Assembly (NCBI GenBank): GCA_038503065.1
Contig: JBCAMK010000013.1
Location: forward strand, 1,240,001-1,304,000
From: Paragyromitra xinjiangensis
Lineage: Eukaryota; Ascomycota; Pezizomycetes; Pezizales; Discinaceae
Length of the DNA: 64,000 bases
Reading direction: 5' to 3'
Under the pieces are notes generated by a model. That model did not search any database. It was not told where the DNA came from and saw nothing but the letters and a program-made list of their open reading frames with translations. The position numbers and the translations under genes are program-made. Numbering within the stretch: position 1 is the first letter of the stretch; the number at the start of each line of letters is the position of its first letter. Shown piece by piece: positions 23,544 through 35,145 of the stretch.

Positions 23544-26255
23544 GTTGGTATGATGGGATGATTGTATTGTTTGTTTTCATCTTACGATGCAGGGAATCAC
23601 TTATCGTTGAAGGCTTAAAGTGTTTTTTGGAGTTAGATTATATTCAATAACATGATCATCATGGTAAATTAACTTAGCGGCCTTCTTCCTAGTTGTTCTG
23701 CAGAGAGTTGAGCTCACCACCTTTCACCTAGCTTTAGACTTGATCTGGGTATGTTTCATAAAAGACCTGCGTCAGGTTCGGATGAAAGGCGTCAGGTTCG
23801 CAGTCGATATTCTGGCTGGGACCTAAGTCGTGGATTCTAGGAGAGTTGTAACACTAACTTGTCAATACTGGTCTAGGTGAGGGGTAGAATAGCGAAAAGA
23901 ATAGTGATAACATGTGACAGATGGATTGTGAGGTTATGCTTGGCTAAATTGAGGATTCGTGTTTGATTCTCAGGAGTTAACTGCCCTGTAATAACAAGAG
24001 CTAGGTCCGAAATCAACCACAACCAATTATTTTCGCTCAGAACGATTGTTCTACCTACCTGCCTGTTATTATCCTTTCAGCGACTATTCTACGCGATATA
24101 CTCCTCAATCCCTCGTTACCCCACTCAAGATCACCACATAACCTACTGTTCATAGCTTACAGTTTAGCTACTAGCCGGTACCAATCCCCCAACCCCGGTA
24201 TCCTTCTCCCACGCCCACTTATCGTGCAGTTAGAGAGTCTTTCGATAGAACTCACTCCGCAGACTACTAAAACGTCGATTATACAAACCTCAACCCTCTC
24301 CTCTAGGCGAATAAATTTTTCACCCAACCAACAGTCCCACTGATTCACAAACTTAACATCGAGAGGAAAGATGGAATTTTCTCTTAGGCAGAGCGAGGAG
24401 TCATGAGTTGCTTATTCATGTTATGGAAGATACCGGCACTAGAGATGGAGACATGGGGTAACACTGGGCTTTGCGGGGGGGGGGCAGACATATGGAAATA
24501 GCAAGGTTGCTTCCGAGTGGAGGAAATGATATAGCGGCCTACGATTTAGATGGGATGGTAACTCGATATAGGACAGCCTTGTGTGGATGGATGGAGGGAT
24601 GGTTGAATTTTTTAGGGGTGGAGACAACATCAAGCCTTGGACGACAGGAAATCTACATCACTACGCTATGTGGTATACGCTGAGAATGTGGTTGTGGGCC
24701 TGGTTTTGGATGAACTGGACGCTGAAAAATGCAAAAACCTGGAGAGTGGCTTGGATGGGTGGTTTGGCAATTGGTGGATGACTACGCGGGGCGGGCGGTT
24801 GGTGTGCTCGTGGAGGATGGGGCCCATATCTGTGCTCGAGGGTGACGGAAGCACGGATATCAAATCGATGAGCGAGGGGGGCGAAGGGATGGGTTTCACG
24901 GCATTCAGGCTGATCCACGCACCAGCGCCAATAACTATTGATGCCTGAAGCTCTGGGTACCGTGGACAAACGCTACCCCAAGATGCAATTCGGATGGAGT
25001 ACTTCAATAACCTGAAGACCTATATTTGGGGTATGGGAAGGTATTGAGGGTTTGGATATTGTAGGGCCAACGGAACTTCACCACGTTTTGGGTAATAACC
25101 TGGGCAACAAATCAGATACAAATATCATTTTCTCCTTCCTCGGATGGTGCCAATATCAATAACAGATGCGACCGAGAATTTACATCACTTCACAAATTCC
25201 TAACTTGCTGATTACAAGATTGCGTTGAACTCCTGCTTAGGGGTAGTGCAGATATCTTTGCCAAGAATAATGGCGGAGATACATCACTTGATTTGGCTTG
25301 TCAGCTTCGTCTGAGCTAGAGGATCACTAGGCTACCACTAGGTGGGGAATTGGGAACGTCGGGCTACGTTCGCAGAATTCATACGCTTAATCGAGTGATA
25401 TCTGAGCCTTGAAAATATTCTCATTTTTGTATACTAGCTCAACCTCCTTTTATATCTTCCCCATGGAAAGAACTCATAATTTTCTTAGTGGAGGAGGTCC
25501 GACACGGCTTTACGCAGCAGGCCGGTTGCCCTTGGTCGTTCCCGGTCAACCGACAGCCGGGAATTGAATAAATAAAGGGTAGACTGACGATAATGGTGTA
25601 ATTTGCCAGGGGGCGAAAAAGGGGGCATGTGCACTGAGGCTAAGTATGTAGGAAGAGGGAATTATGCTAGTAAAAATTTGTAGCCTTGTGAAATATGGGT
25701 CTATATATGCCCGTGAAAGCTCGAAGGGCAAAATGCCGGGAAATAAATATGTGGAGAAATATCCAGATGGATATTCCAGATAAGGTAGGTTTTCCGTGCA
25801 AAATTTAGCGAGATCGAGTGATGATATATGATGCATAAATAAGATAGCGTCGCGCTTTAACTATTTTTTCTCCAAGGCGACCTTAAGCGAGGGCATATAT
25901 CTGCGGCTATTCTTCACGAGTCAGGATCTCTCACGGGATCTTCTCATGGGGTGGTTGGAGGTGAACCCATCTTGTTTATATGCCATATGCCTAAGTAACA
26001 ACTCATGGCTGCTCGCTCCGCTACTCTATGTCTGTAAATGAAATAGGGGGGGTTAACAAAAGAATAATACTACGCGTCTGAACTTCTGCTTTCTGGAGGG
26101 TTCTAAATCTATTCCCCACTTGTGACTCATTTAGATGCCGTTCCACATCTATTTGTTCCCGAAATTCGAAACTCAAAGGGATCAATTGTTAGCAGACATG
26201 CAGTATCTCAGTAGTCAAACACTTAACCTGAAGGGATCCAAATACCTCCAAACCA
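23544..26255. other. Gene-poor region with a decayed ankyrin gene
   Basis: Between the coiled-coil gene and the small zinc-ribbon ORF the only coding trace is the ankyrin-like relic at 24437-25318 (listed separately). There is a 12-base repeat GCGTCAGGTTCG at 23769-23780 and 23789-23800 (20-bp period) and a G-run of about 12 at 24475-24486. Confidence 0.5.
24437..25318 (+). pseudogene. Decayed ankyrin-repeat gene
   Basis: Fragments in different plus-strand frames translate to ankyrin-like pieces. Near 24490-24555: MEIARLLPSGGNDIAAYDLDG. Near 25147-25320: DGANINNR, then CVELLLRGSADIFAKNNGG and DTSLDLACQLRLS ending in a stop. The xVELLLxxGADIxAxxxxGxTxL pattern is the ankyrin consensus. The pieces are separated by frameshifts and stops, with poor matches between them, so no intact protein can be built. 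The intact ankyrin gene at 32026 is not an obvious parent by eye. Alternative: remnants of a transposed or recombined ankyrin/STAND gene. Confidence 0.55.
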
Positions 26256-26264
26256 CTATAAATA
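26256..26264 (+). promoter_or_regulatory. TATA box of the small cysteine-rich ORF
   Basis: CTATAAATA lies about 60 bases upstream of the ATG at 26325, followed by a pyrimidine/A-rich leader containing CACTATATAC. The position and leader composition fit an RNA polymerase II core promoter and support the small downstream ORF being expressed. Confidence 0.5.
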
Positions 26265-26324
26265 GGTTCTACCCCACCAACCCTTCCCTCTCACTATATA
26301 CAAACACGTAAACCTATAACAATT

Positions 26325-26555
26325 ATGTATCATCCTCCGACCTCAGTTCTCTCTCGTGTATGCATCAACAGAGCAGTTTTTTGGTTGTCACACAAGCCTC
26401 CTGCGCAAACTCGTGGTTTTGACGTAGCGAAGTGGGCGAAATGGGAGTGCTGTAATTGCGAGGCTATCCATGATAAGAAAACTTCGTTTTGTGGTACGTG
26501 CTATCACTACCGTTGTGGTAGTTGTATTCTTATTTACTTGGGTACGGGTCAGTGA
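26325..26555 (+). CDS. Small cysteine-rich (zinc-ribbon-like) protein
   Basis: A 76-codon ORF with a good TATA/leader arrangement. Its C-terminal half reads W-E-C-C-N-C (x12) C-x2-C-x4-R-C-x2-C, that is, paired cysteines with spacing typical of a zinc ribbon, and an HYRC element. Small proteins of this kind (W-x-C-C-x-C ... C-x2-C-G-H-x-x-C-x2-C) occur as multi-copy families of unknown function in filamentous ascomycetes. The N-terminal 35 residues are not distinctive. A GGTCAGT immediately before the stop could be a splice donor, so the annotated end may be wrong. No signal peptide is evident. Confidence 0.5.
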   Translation: MYHPPTSVLSRVCINRAVFWLSHKPPAQTRGFDVAKWAKWECCNCEAIHDKKTSFCGTCYHYRCGSCILIYLGTGQ

Positions 26556-28275
26556 AGGAGATTAGGTATCTGGGTGTGGAGTTGGAACGAGTGAGAGAAG
26601 GAGGGGAGCTCAAAAGGAGGGATGTCGCAGTAGAAGCGCGGTCTTGGTGTTGTGGAGTGTGGGGATGTGGATGGTCATGTCATAGGGTGAGGGTCGTTTT
26701 TTGCACTAGGGTTGAAACCTGTCAACCCAGCAGGCCACGGTAGTATGGAAATAGTGTAAATTTGAGTTGCATCACGGGATATGACTCGCGTCTTGTTCTG
26801 GTGGTTGGTTCTGATAGGCTCACAATAATATTGACTGCTTATATGACAGGTGTCCAGGGGTTTGTTATTCAGGGTATAATCTAGTTGGTATGCGTTCAAT
26901 GGTTTGAACACACTCGTATGGGTTAATGAGTGTGCTACACCCCGTAGATGATGGTTCGGACCCTTAGTAGTCGACATGACATGGTAGCCCGGTCATCGGT
27001 GACAATCGATAAGACGGATAAGCCGTTCAACAGATTAGGGGCGGCAGCATTTCGGAAGAAAGGCTCCGACAACACGAGGTCAATCCTAAGTCCCCTTTTT
27101 TTCTTCTCTGCAGTTGTCTCATTTGGAAATTCACTGGAACAAAAGAAAAGAAAAAGAACTCGCTTGATTTCGTTTAATTCCTCGTTTGCTTTTTCCATCT
27201 TCTCTTTCGAGAAGCCCCTATATATACGTACAGATATTTCCCCTGAGTTTGGGTGGAACGCGGTTCGGCATTCCAATTGTGGCGTCGCCGCGGGACCGCG
27301 CAAAGTCATCCCCTGGAATCGGGATTGGGATGAGGCTGAAAATGTTCCGACTTCGGGCGCGGAGAGGTCCGTGCGAGTATGAGAAACTAGGAAACTTAGG
27401 AACCGGTGTTGGGGAACCGACTGCGGATGTAGGGTGAGTGGGTGTGTCTAGTCAACGGAGCTTTGCAGAGGGCATTGTTATCGTAATGCACTGAGCGAGC
27501 TGGGGACTAAACTTCCATTCGCATCGTCCAGTCGACAGGAATGCGGGAGGAACATGGAGATCTGCAGGAACATTGCTTAGGTATTCCCTTACCGAGAGCC
27601 CTAGCCCGGGTCGAGCTAAACTTGTTGGGGCTAGCGACCACCTCGGGGTGGCTCACAGGGAATGTTCTCGAGGAAGGAAGCGTCGCTCCTTTGGACCCTT
27701 TCTTTCCCCTGGGCTAACCTGACAGCTGCTGCTTGCCCGTGGATTTCTGCACTTTGCCTTCAGGTGCATCCCAGGAGCAGCAGAGCAGGAGACCGCCAAT
27801 CAGTCAGTCAATCACGAGTGCATGACAGGAGAGAAGAGAAAAGAAAAGAAAAGAACTGAAGAAAGAAAAAAAAGGGAGGCAAAGCTGATATCTTTAACGG
27901 CTGTCCAATCGAATCCTCATCTCAGCATTGTGGTGCTCCTCTCGTCAGGCACACCGCTGCTTTTACTCTCTCAGGGATCTTGGAGGCTTGGGTAACCATC
28001 AATCTATCCATCCATCCATCGTAATATCGAAACGGACTCGCCCTCCTGCATCTTCCATCGTCCAATAACCTCCAACAACGGTTTCATCAGACGGCCATCT
28101 TTTCCTTATCCATCAAAACGCCATCATCCATCACGACCCTCACTAAACGTACCCGGTAACCCTGCAACCCCCCCCTATACAACGGCCAAGCAATCTAAAC
28201 TATCCCTCTACTGCCCTGTTTGCTCATCTGCCCTACCCTGTCTATCCGTCAACAAACCGTCTCGTACAAAACCAA
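26556..28275. other. Intergenic region and promoter/leader of the CLIP-170-type gene
   Basis: No gene supported. It contains an (A)AAAG repeat near 27836-27875, and a CCAT/ATCC microsatellite at 28004-28020. A C-rich, purine-poor leader runs from about 28040 to the start codon at 28276, like promoters of other genes in this window. Confidence 0.5.
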
Positions 28276-31261
28276 ATGACCCCCTCGACCCCCTCCTCCA
28301 AAAACCGTATCGGACTCGGCCTCAACCGTCCCCGCCCTCAACACCTCAAAACACCTTTCGCTAACGCCAACACTTACTCCAGCAGAGAAAACAGCTCCAA
28401 CAGCCTGCCCCATCAACCAACTTCCCCCCTGTTGTCCCCAAGCACCATGTTGGCCCGAAAGGCTTCGCTGAATCAGCTCACACAGAATTCGCTGGCGTCG
28501 ATACCGGACGGGAGCATGGGATATGGACTTGGCTTGGGAAGCCCTACAAGGAGCAATCGGAATGGGGATGATGGGAGGAGTAGAGGGAGGCAAACACCTA
28601 TAGCAGGGGATGTGGATGTAGGAGATCAGGTCAATACTCCCGGGGGAATGCATGGGACGGTGAAGTTTATTGGGGTTGTTAAGGGGAAGGCGGGTGTGTT
28701 TGTGGGTGTGGAGCTGGACCCTGATATGGCTGGGCGGGGGAAGAATGACGGTGCTGTTGACGGGTGGGTAGTCCCTTTTTGCGTTTTCTTTTTTCTATTA
28801 CCTCAATCTTCAAACTGTGTATTATCCCGTTACAACCGGAGAGCAATGCTACCTAGCTTTTATGCTCCTCCGGTAGCTGTTTCACAGTCACATGAATTTG
28901 TAGAACTAACAAACTCCCCATAGTGTCCGTTACTTTACCACCGCTCACCCCAATTCCGGAATATTCGTCCCTCTTGCCCGTACAACAAAACGCAACTCTG
29001 CCTCCTCATCAAATCCCCCACCAACACCTACTCTCCTCAACCTCAACCTCCCCTCCCCCACCGCCCCACACACATCTGCCTTATCACCCCCCACTATCCC
29101 CACACCCCGCCGTTCCGAATCCCCATTTGGCTTCGCTGGCCGCAGCGGCATTGGCCTTGCTCCCAACACCCGTCCCTCTCTCCCGCGCTCAGAGTCCCCT
29201 GTTCGCCGTAACACTCCCGGGCCTGGTGCGAATCGCCCCAGCTTGGTTACTCCGCAAACCCCGCGCAATGTCTCTTCTGCAATGGGTGGCCGTTTCGGTG
29301 CCCCTTCTCCCATGCCTGGCAAAATCGGCTATGGCCGTCCCCGAGCTAGCAGCATTGCATCAACAAACGGCGGTGGATATGGTGCAGGGGGACCGCCAGA
29401 GCGCCCTGGCACCTCTGGTGGGACCCCACGTATTAGCCACACACCGAAACATTCTGGTTCGTCATTGAGTTTAAAGCAGCCAAAAACACACGGAATGAGT
29501 AACCTCCGAAGTGGTTCCTCCATGGGCATGCGTTCCATTTCGTCTCTTGGCCGCCACCCGGAGGACCCGCAGGAGACAAGCCCGATCGACTCCGGAATTG
29601 GGTTGAACCGTAGTGATCGTGATGAGTATGATACCAGTTCACTTGAGCGCACATTGGCCGAGAAAGATCAACAGTTGCAAGAACAGGCTGCACAGCTACT
29701 TGAGATGGAGGCGTCATTCAGCGAGTTGCAAAGTCTAGTGCAGAATGCGCAGCTGCCAACACTCACCTCCCCAACTTCCAGGAACGGCGGATTTGAAGAA
29801 GAGGATGCAAGTCAGCTGCGCTCGCTGCTGAGGGAAAAGAACGAGAGGATTCGGATACTGACAGCGGAGTTTGATTCACATCGTGCTGATTTCCGAAGTA
29901 CGATTGATACGCTGGAGCTTGCGAGCACGGAGACGGAAAGGGTGTACGAGAAGCGCGTGGAAGATCTCATGGCGGAAATTCGAGAACTACAAGATAGAAA
30001 TGAAGATGTCGAATCTGTCGCTCGGCAGCTTAAACAACTCGAGGAGCTTGTGGCTGAGCTTGAAGAAGGGCTTGAGGATGCACGTCGTGGAGAAGCTGAA
30101 GCACGTGGCGAAGTCGAGTTCCTTCGGGGCGAGGTGGAACGGTGTCGAGAAGAACTACGACGGGAACGCGAGAAGAGCGCCGCAGCGGTCGCAAACGCTG
30201 CTGTAGGAAAGATGATGCGGACAGGAAGCATCGATAACGAGGTTGAGAAGAAAGATGAGGAGATCCGAGGGCTGAAGGCGATTATCCATAACCTATCGAG
30301 GGACGCAGTAACAGACACATCCTCCCATGAGGGGCTGTCGCATCTAGGTGGCGCACATAGGCGGGTAAATGGTGAAGGGGAAGAGTTGGCGATGGAGAGG
30401 AATACAAGGGAGAAGCTAGAGCGGGAGGTGAGTGAGCTGCAGGGCCTGATTGATCGAAAAGCAACACGGGAGGACGAACTGGAGAAGGAGATCGAGTTAC
30501 TGCGGAAGAGGAAAGAAACAAGAGCGGGCGGCGCATCTGGGAGCATCAGTGAGAAGAACCCCGTTGCTGGGTCCTGGGGAAGGACGAGCGGCGAGCGTTC
30601 CCGTCCTTCGATTACAGCAGGGGAGAATGAATCCACTGTTACCACTGGCGGGCGCGACTCCCGGGGCGCAATCAATAGCTGGCGGCGAAATCGCCCATCC
30701 TCTTCGTCTTCCCAGAACGGGTTGACAAACGGGGATGATACCGCAACGATGGGTAGTGGTGGTCTGACGCCCATCACGGCTGAGGGCTCCGAAGTTGGTT
30801 CTGCTCTTTGGTGCGAGATCTGTGAGACAGCTGGTCATGACATCCTTACCTGCACCAACATGTTTGGTTCTGCTGCCGGCGGTCCTGCGTCCGCTGGGCC
30901 GGAGGGTGAGAAGAGGGTTGAGGAGGATGAGGATTATGATGATGACGATGATACAATCGCGAGTGTTGGAGAGGCCATGGAGGCTACAATTGCGACTATC
31001 AATGGTGGTGTGAGCATCTCTTCGTCTTCCAGCCAGGAAATGGATGAGAGAAGGGGTGGTATCAGTGGAGTGAACATCAATGGGACTGCGCTAGAGAGGA
31101 AGAAGAGCGTGCATCTACCAGCACCACCACCAATGGTTGAGAGTAGCTTTGGGCCCGTGGCTGGTAAGGAGAGTGGGATTGTGGATATGGATAAGTGGTG
31201 TGCTTTGTGTGAGAGGGATGGGCATGACAGTGTGGATTGTCCGTTGGATATGGATTATTAG
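28276..31261 (+). CDS. CLIP-170/Bik1/Tip1-type microtubule plus-end protein (CAP-Gly)
   Basis: Two exons, 28276-28763 and 28924-31261, encode about 941 residues; the 160-nt intron interrupts the CAP-Gly domain exactly between D-G and V-R-Y-F. The CAP-Gly domain (about residues 113-180) has GDQVNTPGGMHGTVKFIG, GVFVGVELD and the hallmark GKNDG, which binds EEY/F tails of tubulin and EB1. A Ser/Pro/Arg-rich linker follows, then a long coiled coil (about 400-700) with heptads of Leu, Glu and Arg. Two CLIP-type zinc knuckles lie at the C-terminus: CEICETAGHDILTC (~792) and CALCERDGHDSVDC (~921). This architecture is that of CLIP-170 and fission yeast Tip1, which track growing microtubule ends and guide polarity and dynein/nuclear movement. 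The start gives a basic Ser-rich N-terminus normal for the family. Confidence 0.93.
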
Positions 31262-32025
31262 ATCTATTGATTGGGGGAGGCATACGCTTATGGGAGATGA
31301 GCATGGTTGTGGTAATGTCTTTTCTTTTGTGTTGGCTGAGCATAAGGAGTTTTTTTATAGTTTCTTCTATAGTTTTTAGTTTTCATATACATTTCTACGT
31401 TATTGCTTCTCTTCTTGTTATACTTTGTTGGCTTCATAAGGCAAGGCTGTTAATTGGGAATTCATTTCTTCCTTTTCCTTTCCCTTTTCTTCTTTATATT
31501 TCTGTTCTATTGGGGAGGTTTGGTTCTTTCTTGTTACTTTTTACTTCGTTCTGGCTGGAGCGCTCGAGCATTGGGTGTTCTGTGATTTTCTTCTGGGGTT
31601 TTATTCTTTTGAGGTAAAGTTAGTTTGGTGGCTTGTGTTTGACTTTGTTTTGCTTGGCTTGATGGGTTCATTGACGATATGAATTGGGCGAGTACTTTAA
31701 ATTGGGTCATAGGATAAAGAATAAAAGTGGTAATGGTTGTGGTTGAATTTAGATTGGTGTTTGTCGTTGTGGATCATGGAACATCACTCGCACATGTAGG
31801 GTATTATCCAAGTTGGATTTCAAGCTAGAGAAGTCGTTGGAAAAAAACCAAGTAACTGTAACATTGTACCTTGCGGTCTATAGAAGAAGCAGGTAAGAAT
31901 AAAGACGAGAATAACCAAATCCCTAACAGTAGATATCTTTGTTTCAGACTACCAAGTTACCCTGCGATAGCTATATGCGCCCAGTGGCGCCTCCCACCCA
32001 TCTCCATATCCAAAACCAAGCAAAA
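31262..32025. other. Intergenic, T-rich 3' region of the CLIP-170-type gene
   Basis: Long T-rich stretches from 31340 to 31640 fit a 3' UTR or terminator region. I see no coding feature. A CTAACAG...TTTCAG pattern at 31923-31946 could be an intron end in the leader of the next gene. Confidence 0.5.
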
Positions 32026-33192
32026 ATGCCCCTCCTAGACCTCCCCAACGAGCTATTCCTCACCATAGCTAATTTCCTCGAGCCCCTTGCCCGCTACCGC
32101 AAACCATGCGACATCTACCACCTCACCCTCACCAACCGACGTTTCGCCAACCTTTTAATCCCCAAACTCACCGCCCTCGCATGCCACAACCAAGACATGT
32201 CCAAAGAAGCGCTCTACCGCGCCGCAGCCTTCCACAACGAACCCAACGTCCGTCTCCTCCTCAACAAAGGCAAATTCCTCGAAGTCCGTCAGCGCAGAAC
32301 AGACACATGGGAAACCGTATGGAATACGCGACCGAAACAACGTACTGCGGAGATATGTCCAGATGATGTAGTAGCGTTTGTAGTAGAGCAAGGAGCGGAC
32401 CTAGTCCTTGATTGGATTGGAGTTGAGCACTGCGCTCTCCACTGGGGTGTTAGTAGAGGTGATGCGTCGCTTGCGAGGGATGTGTTACGGTGTGGGGCGG
32501 CTGTGGAGTTCCGCTATGTTGCGGATTGGCCAGTGGAGATATGGGGACCGCTGGCGTTGCTTCCGCCGAGTATTCCGTTTTCGTGGGATTCGGGGCCGCT
32601 GCATAAGGCGGCTTATTTGGGGGGGTTGGAGATGGTGAGGTTGTTGGTGGAGAATGGGGTAGGTGTGAATGTGCAGGATCAGCTGGGGAGGACTGCACTG
32701 GATGCGGGGATAGATGGTGGACATGAGGGGGTGGTGAGGTATTTGTTGGAGTGTGGGGCGGATATTAATTTACCGAATCGAAGGGGGCAGACGGCGTTTC
32801 ACGAGGCGTTGAAGACGGGGGATGATGTTATGGTGAGGTTGTTGATCGGGAAGGGGGCAGATATACATGCGGTTGAGAGGAAAGGACGGACAGCGTTGCA
32901 TTTGGCGGCGGAGAATGAGCATGAAGTGATGATGTTGCTGCTATTGAAGGAGGGGCTGGATGTGGGTGTGAGGGATAAGGATGGGAATACGGCACTGCAT
33001 GTGGCTGCGGAGAGGGGGCAGGTGGGGTGTGTTAGGAGGTTGTTGGCGTTTGGGGCCGATGCGAAGGGGGTGAATGGGTGTGCGAAGACGCCGTTGGAGT
33101 TGGTGATGACTGTGGGGTTTGAGCATGAGCATGAGGAGGAGTTGGTGAAGTTGTTGGATGAGGGCGTGGAGCGGGGTTGGTGTGTGTGTTAA
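32026..33192 (+). CDS. F-box-like protein with ankyrin repeats
   Basis: Single exon of 388 residues. It opens with MPLLDLPNELFLTIANFL ... LTLTNRRFANLL, the canonical F-box beginning (L-P-x-E-L), suggesting binding to Skp1 in an SCF ubiquitin ligase. Degenerate ankyrin units begin at ~residue 60 (EALYRAAAFHNEPNVRLLLN). From ~180 four to five good ankyrin repeats follow, e.g. GPLHKAAYLGGLEMVRLLVE, TALHLAAENEHEVMMLLLL and TALHVAAERGQVGCVRRLLA. Such F-box/ankyrin proteins are an expanded lineage in filamentous ascomycetes; targets are unknown. The ATG at 32026 is preferred over an in-frame ATG at 31975 because the F-box consensus begins right after it. Codon use shifts from C-rich at the 5' end to G-rich at the 3' end. 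Confidence 0.85.
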   Translation: MPLLDLPNELFLTIANFLEPLARYRKPCDIYHLTLTNRRFANLLIPKLTALACHNQDMSKEALYRAAAFHNEPNVRLLLNKGKFLEVRQRRTDTWETVWNTRPKQRTAEICPDDVVAFVVEQGADLVLDWIGVEHCALHWGVSRGDASLARDVLRCGAAVEFRYVADWPVEIWGPLALLPPSIPFSWDSGPLHKAAYLGGLEMVRLLVENGVGVNVQDQLGRTALDAGIDGGHEGVVRYLLECGADINLPNRRGQTAFHEALKTGDDVMVRLLIGKGADIHAVERKGRTALHLAAENEHEVMMLLLLKEGLDVGVRDKDGNTALHVAAERGQVGCVRRLLAFGADAKGVNGCAKTPLELVMTVGFEHEHEEELVKLLDEGVERGWCVC

Positions 33193-34142
33193 GTGGGAGC
33201 TCTAGGTAGTAATAATTAATAGATGGGTATATAGATATAGAGCTTTTCTTTACACTTTATCAATGTTTATATGTAGTGTTGCACTGCGAAAACACTAGTG
33301 ATTTGAAAAGCACTTTAGCTGAAAGATCTATGGTTGGGGGTGAAGGTGGCCTGTCACTCTCATGTTAGAAGCTGGTCCTAGAGGCGGCGCGGAAGATCTA
33401 GTCGGAGGAGAGCGATGGAGAAATATGAACTATTTTTGACATTAATGAGTGGGACGGACAAAAATGTATTTATGAAGAATTGAAAGGAAGCAAGTAATCA
33501 AAGACTAGAATCATGAGATATGATTCGGAAGGGCATACTGTTATAAAAAATCTGCATTGGTGGGGAGAACCGAAATTTACGCAATATCCGATGGCCAAGG
33601 AGCTGATACCATTCTACTTGAAAGAATTTGGCCCATGCCTTGGGCTAAATATTCTAAGCCCGCAAAACACTGTATATAAATACCTCACTATCCTGATAAG
33701 ACAAACGATTTAGGCACAGAATCCAGAAGGGATTGGGCATTTCTGTTCCGCCCCAGGCAGGCAAACCAACACGGAGAATTGATGGAGCTAATTTGCCACC
33801 TGTGGCTTAGCATACGTTGCCTAGGCTCCCCTCGCCGGCATGCATGGAGCACACTTGGAAGTTATTTTTTTACTCGCTTTAAGTTATTAACCTGGAGGAT
33901 GGAGGGCCTTTTCTGTCTTGGGCCCTTTTCTTCCGTACCCCCGATTTGTGTTAAGTCATGTCGATACCTTAGTTTAGACCTCTAACAAACCACGAACCAC
34001 GAGCGTGCATACAGTAGTTGTGTTATTGCATTCATTATTAATTAAGTTTACAGCAACATATTATTATCGTGGACCAGCATGTACTAATCATGGATCCTTC
34101 GTCTCATCGATTATTTTCCTCTATTACTTTTCATCATCTCCA
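33193..34142. other. Intergenic region
   Basis: Short frames only (the longest is 66 codons at 33513-33713, with no recognisable feature). The part just left of 34143 is presumably 3' UTR of the minus-strand secreted protein. Confidence 0.5.
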
Positions 34143-35145
34143 TTAAGCCGCGCAAGGCCCCGCACGTATATACCCCCCATTAGCCTCCGTTACCTCCTTC
34201 CCGAATGAATATTTTTCTACCCCATAAGGACATTTATCGGTGGTACTCTCCCCGCTCACAGTCTTCTTATTTACCAAGAATTGACAGTAAGGGCTCCCAT
34301 TTTGGGTAGTAAACGCGTTAGCGACACAATCGTTCATTTCCTGGCACTTCTGGCAACACTCTGCTGCTGAAGCCGCATCAACATGCTGGAGTCTGTTTCC
34401 GGAACCGTTATTGCCAGTAACACCGTAGGCTGTGTCGCAGATTGCACGTGGAGTGACCGTGGCTGTAGTTGTAGTTATTATTGTGGTTGTGGTAGTCTGA
34501 TGTAGCAATGTTAGTATATCCTTAATTCATTAAATACAGGAATAGAAGTGAGGGATACCGTTGCAGGTGCCGTTGGCGTGATGGTAATAGTTGCTTCAGC
34601 GACTGATAGACACGAGCAAGCACTTGAGATACGGTCCTCGGGGTACTGGGTTAAAGGGGTTGGAACTGGGACTTTAACACCACGTTTTACTGCAGCCGCA
34701 GGAACGCATGGGAATATGAAGTTCGTTTCGTCGCCGTTACAGGGAGGGAATCCTCGGGCTTTGAGTGTTGGAGTGGAACGTTTGTTGACATTGACTGAAG
34801 TCGTGACGGTTTGGGTGACGGTAGTTGTTCTATAAAAGTAAGTCTGAGGTCAATCGGTATGAAAGTGGTGATTTTTGGAAACTATTGTGGAAGGGAATTA
34901 TGTGAATGTTTTGGTGGAAATTCATACCGAATAGGAGTAACCGTTTCCGCAGTAACAGTCACCTCAGAAATCTCTAGATATTTACTACAGAATGGTACCG
35001 CTATAGGAATTATCTCTTGGAGTACTGAAAGGCAAGAATCTGCTGCGTCACATACTTTGTCTCCTCGCTTCTGAAGGGGACTGCCACTAGCTAGAGTGGC
35101 AAGAAGAAGGAGGCTAGCTGCTGGGGCGATGGATTGAAAACGCAT
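34143..35145 (-). CDS. Secreted Thr/Ser-rich protein with PAN/apple-like cysteine domain
   Basis: Three exons on the minus strand, 35145-34928, 34829-34559 and 34496-34143, give about 280 residues; both introns are short with GT..AG ends and keep phase. The N-terminus MRFQSIAPAASLLLLATLASG is a typical signal peptide, followed by SPLQKR, a Kex2-like dibasic site. Further dibasic sites occur (NKR, VKR). Three tracts of alternating Thr/Val (TVTAETVT, TTVTQTVTTSV, TTTTTIITTTTATV) are likely O-glycosylated. The C-terminal ~95 residues hold a cysteine-rich module with AECCQKCQEMNDCVANAF and YCQFLVN, resembling PAN/apple-type folds of secreted fungal lectin-like proteins. No GPI signal is evident. 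Family placement is inference; secretion is well supported. Confidence 0.75.

Noticed and set aside
29812..30777. Open frame of 321 codons on the minus strand
   Set aside because: It is antisense to the coiled-coil part of the CLIP-170-type gene; the Ser/Arg-rich translation is what Glu/Leu/Arg codons give in reverse.
33513..33713. 66-codon plus ORF starting MRYDSEGH
   Set aside because: Starts with ATG but shows no motif, no promoter-like context and no supporting splice sites; length is within chance.
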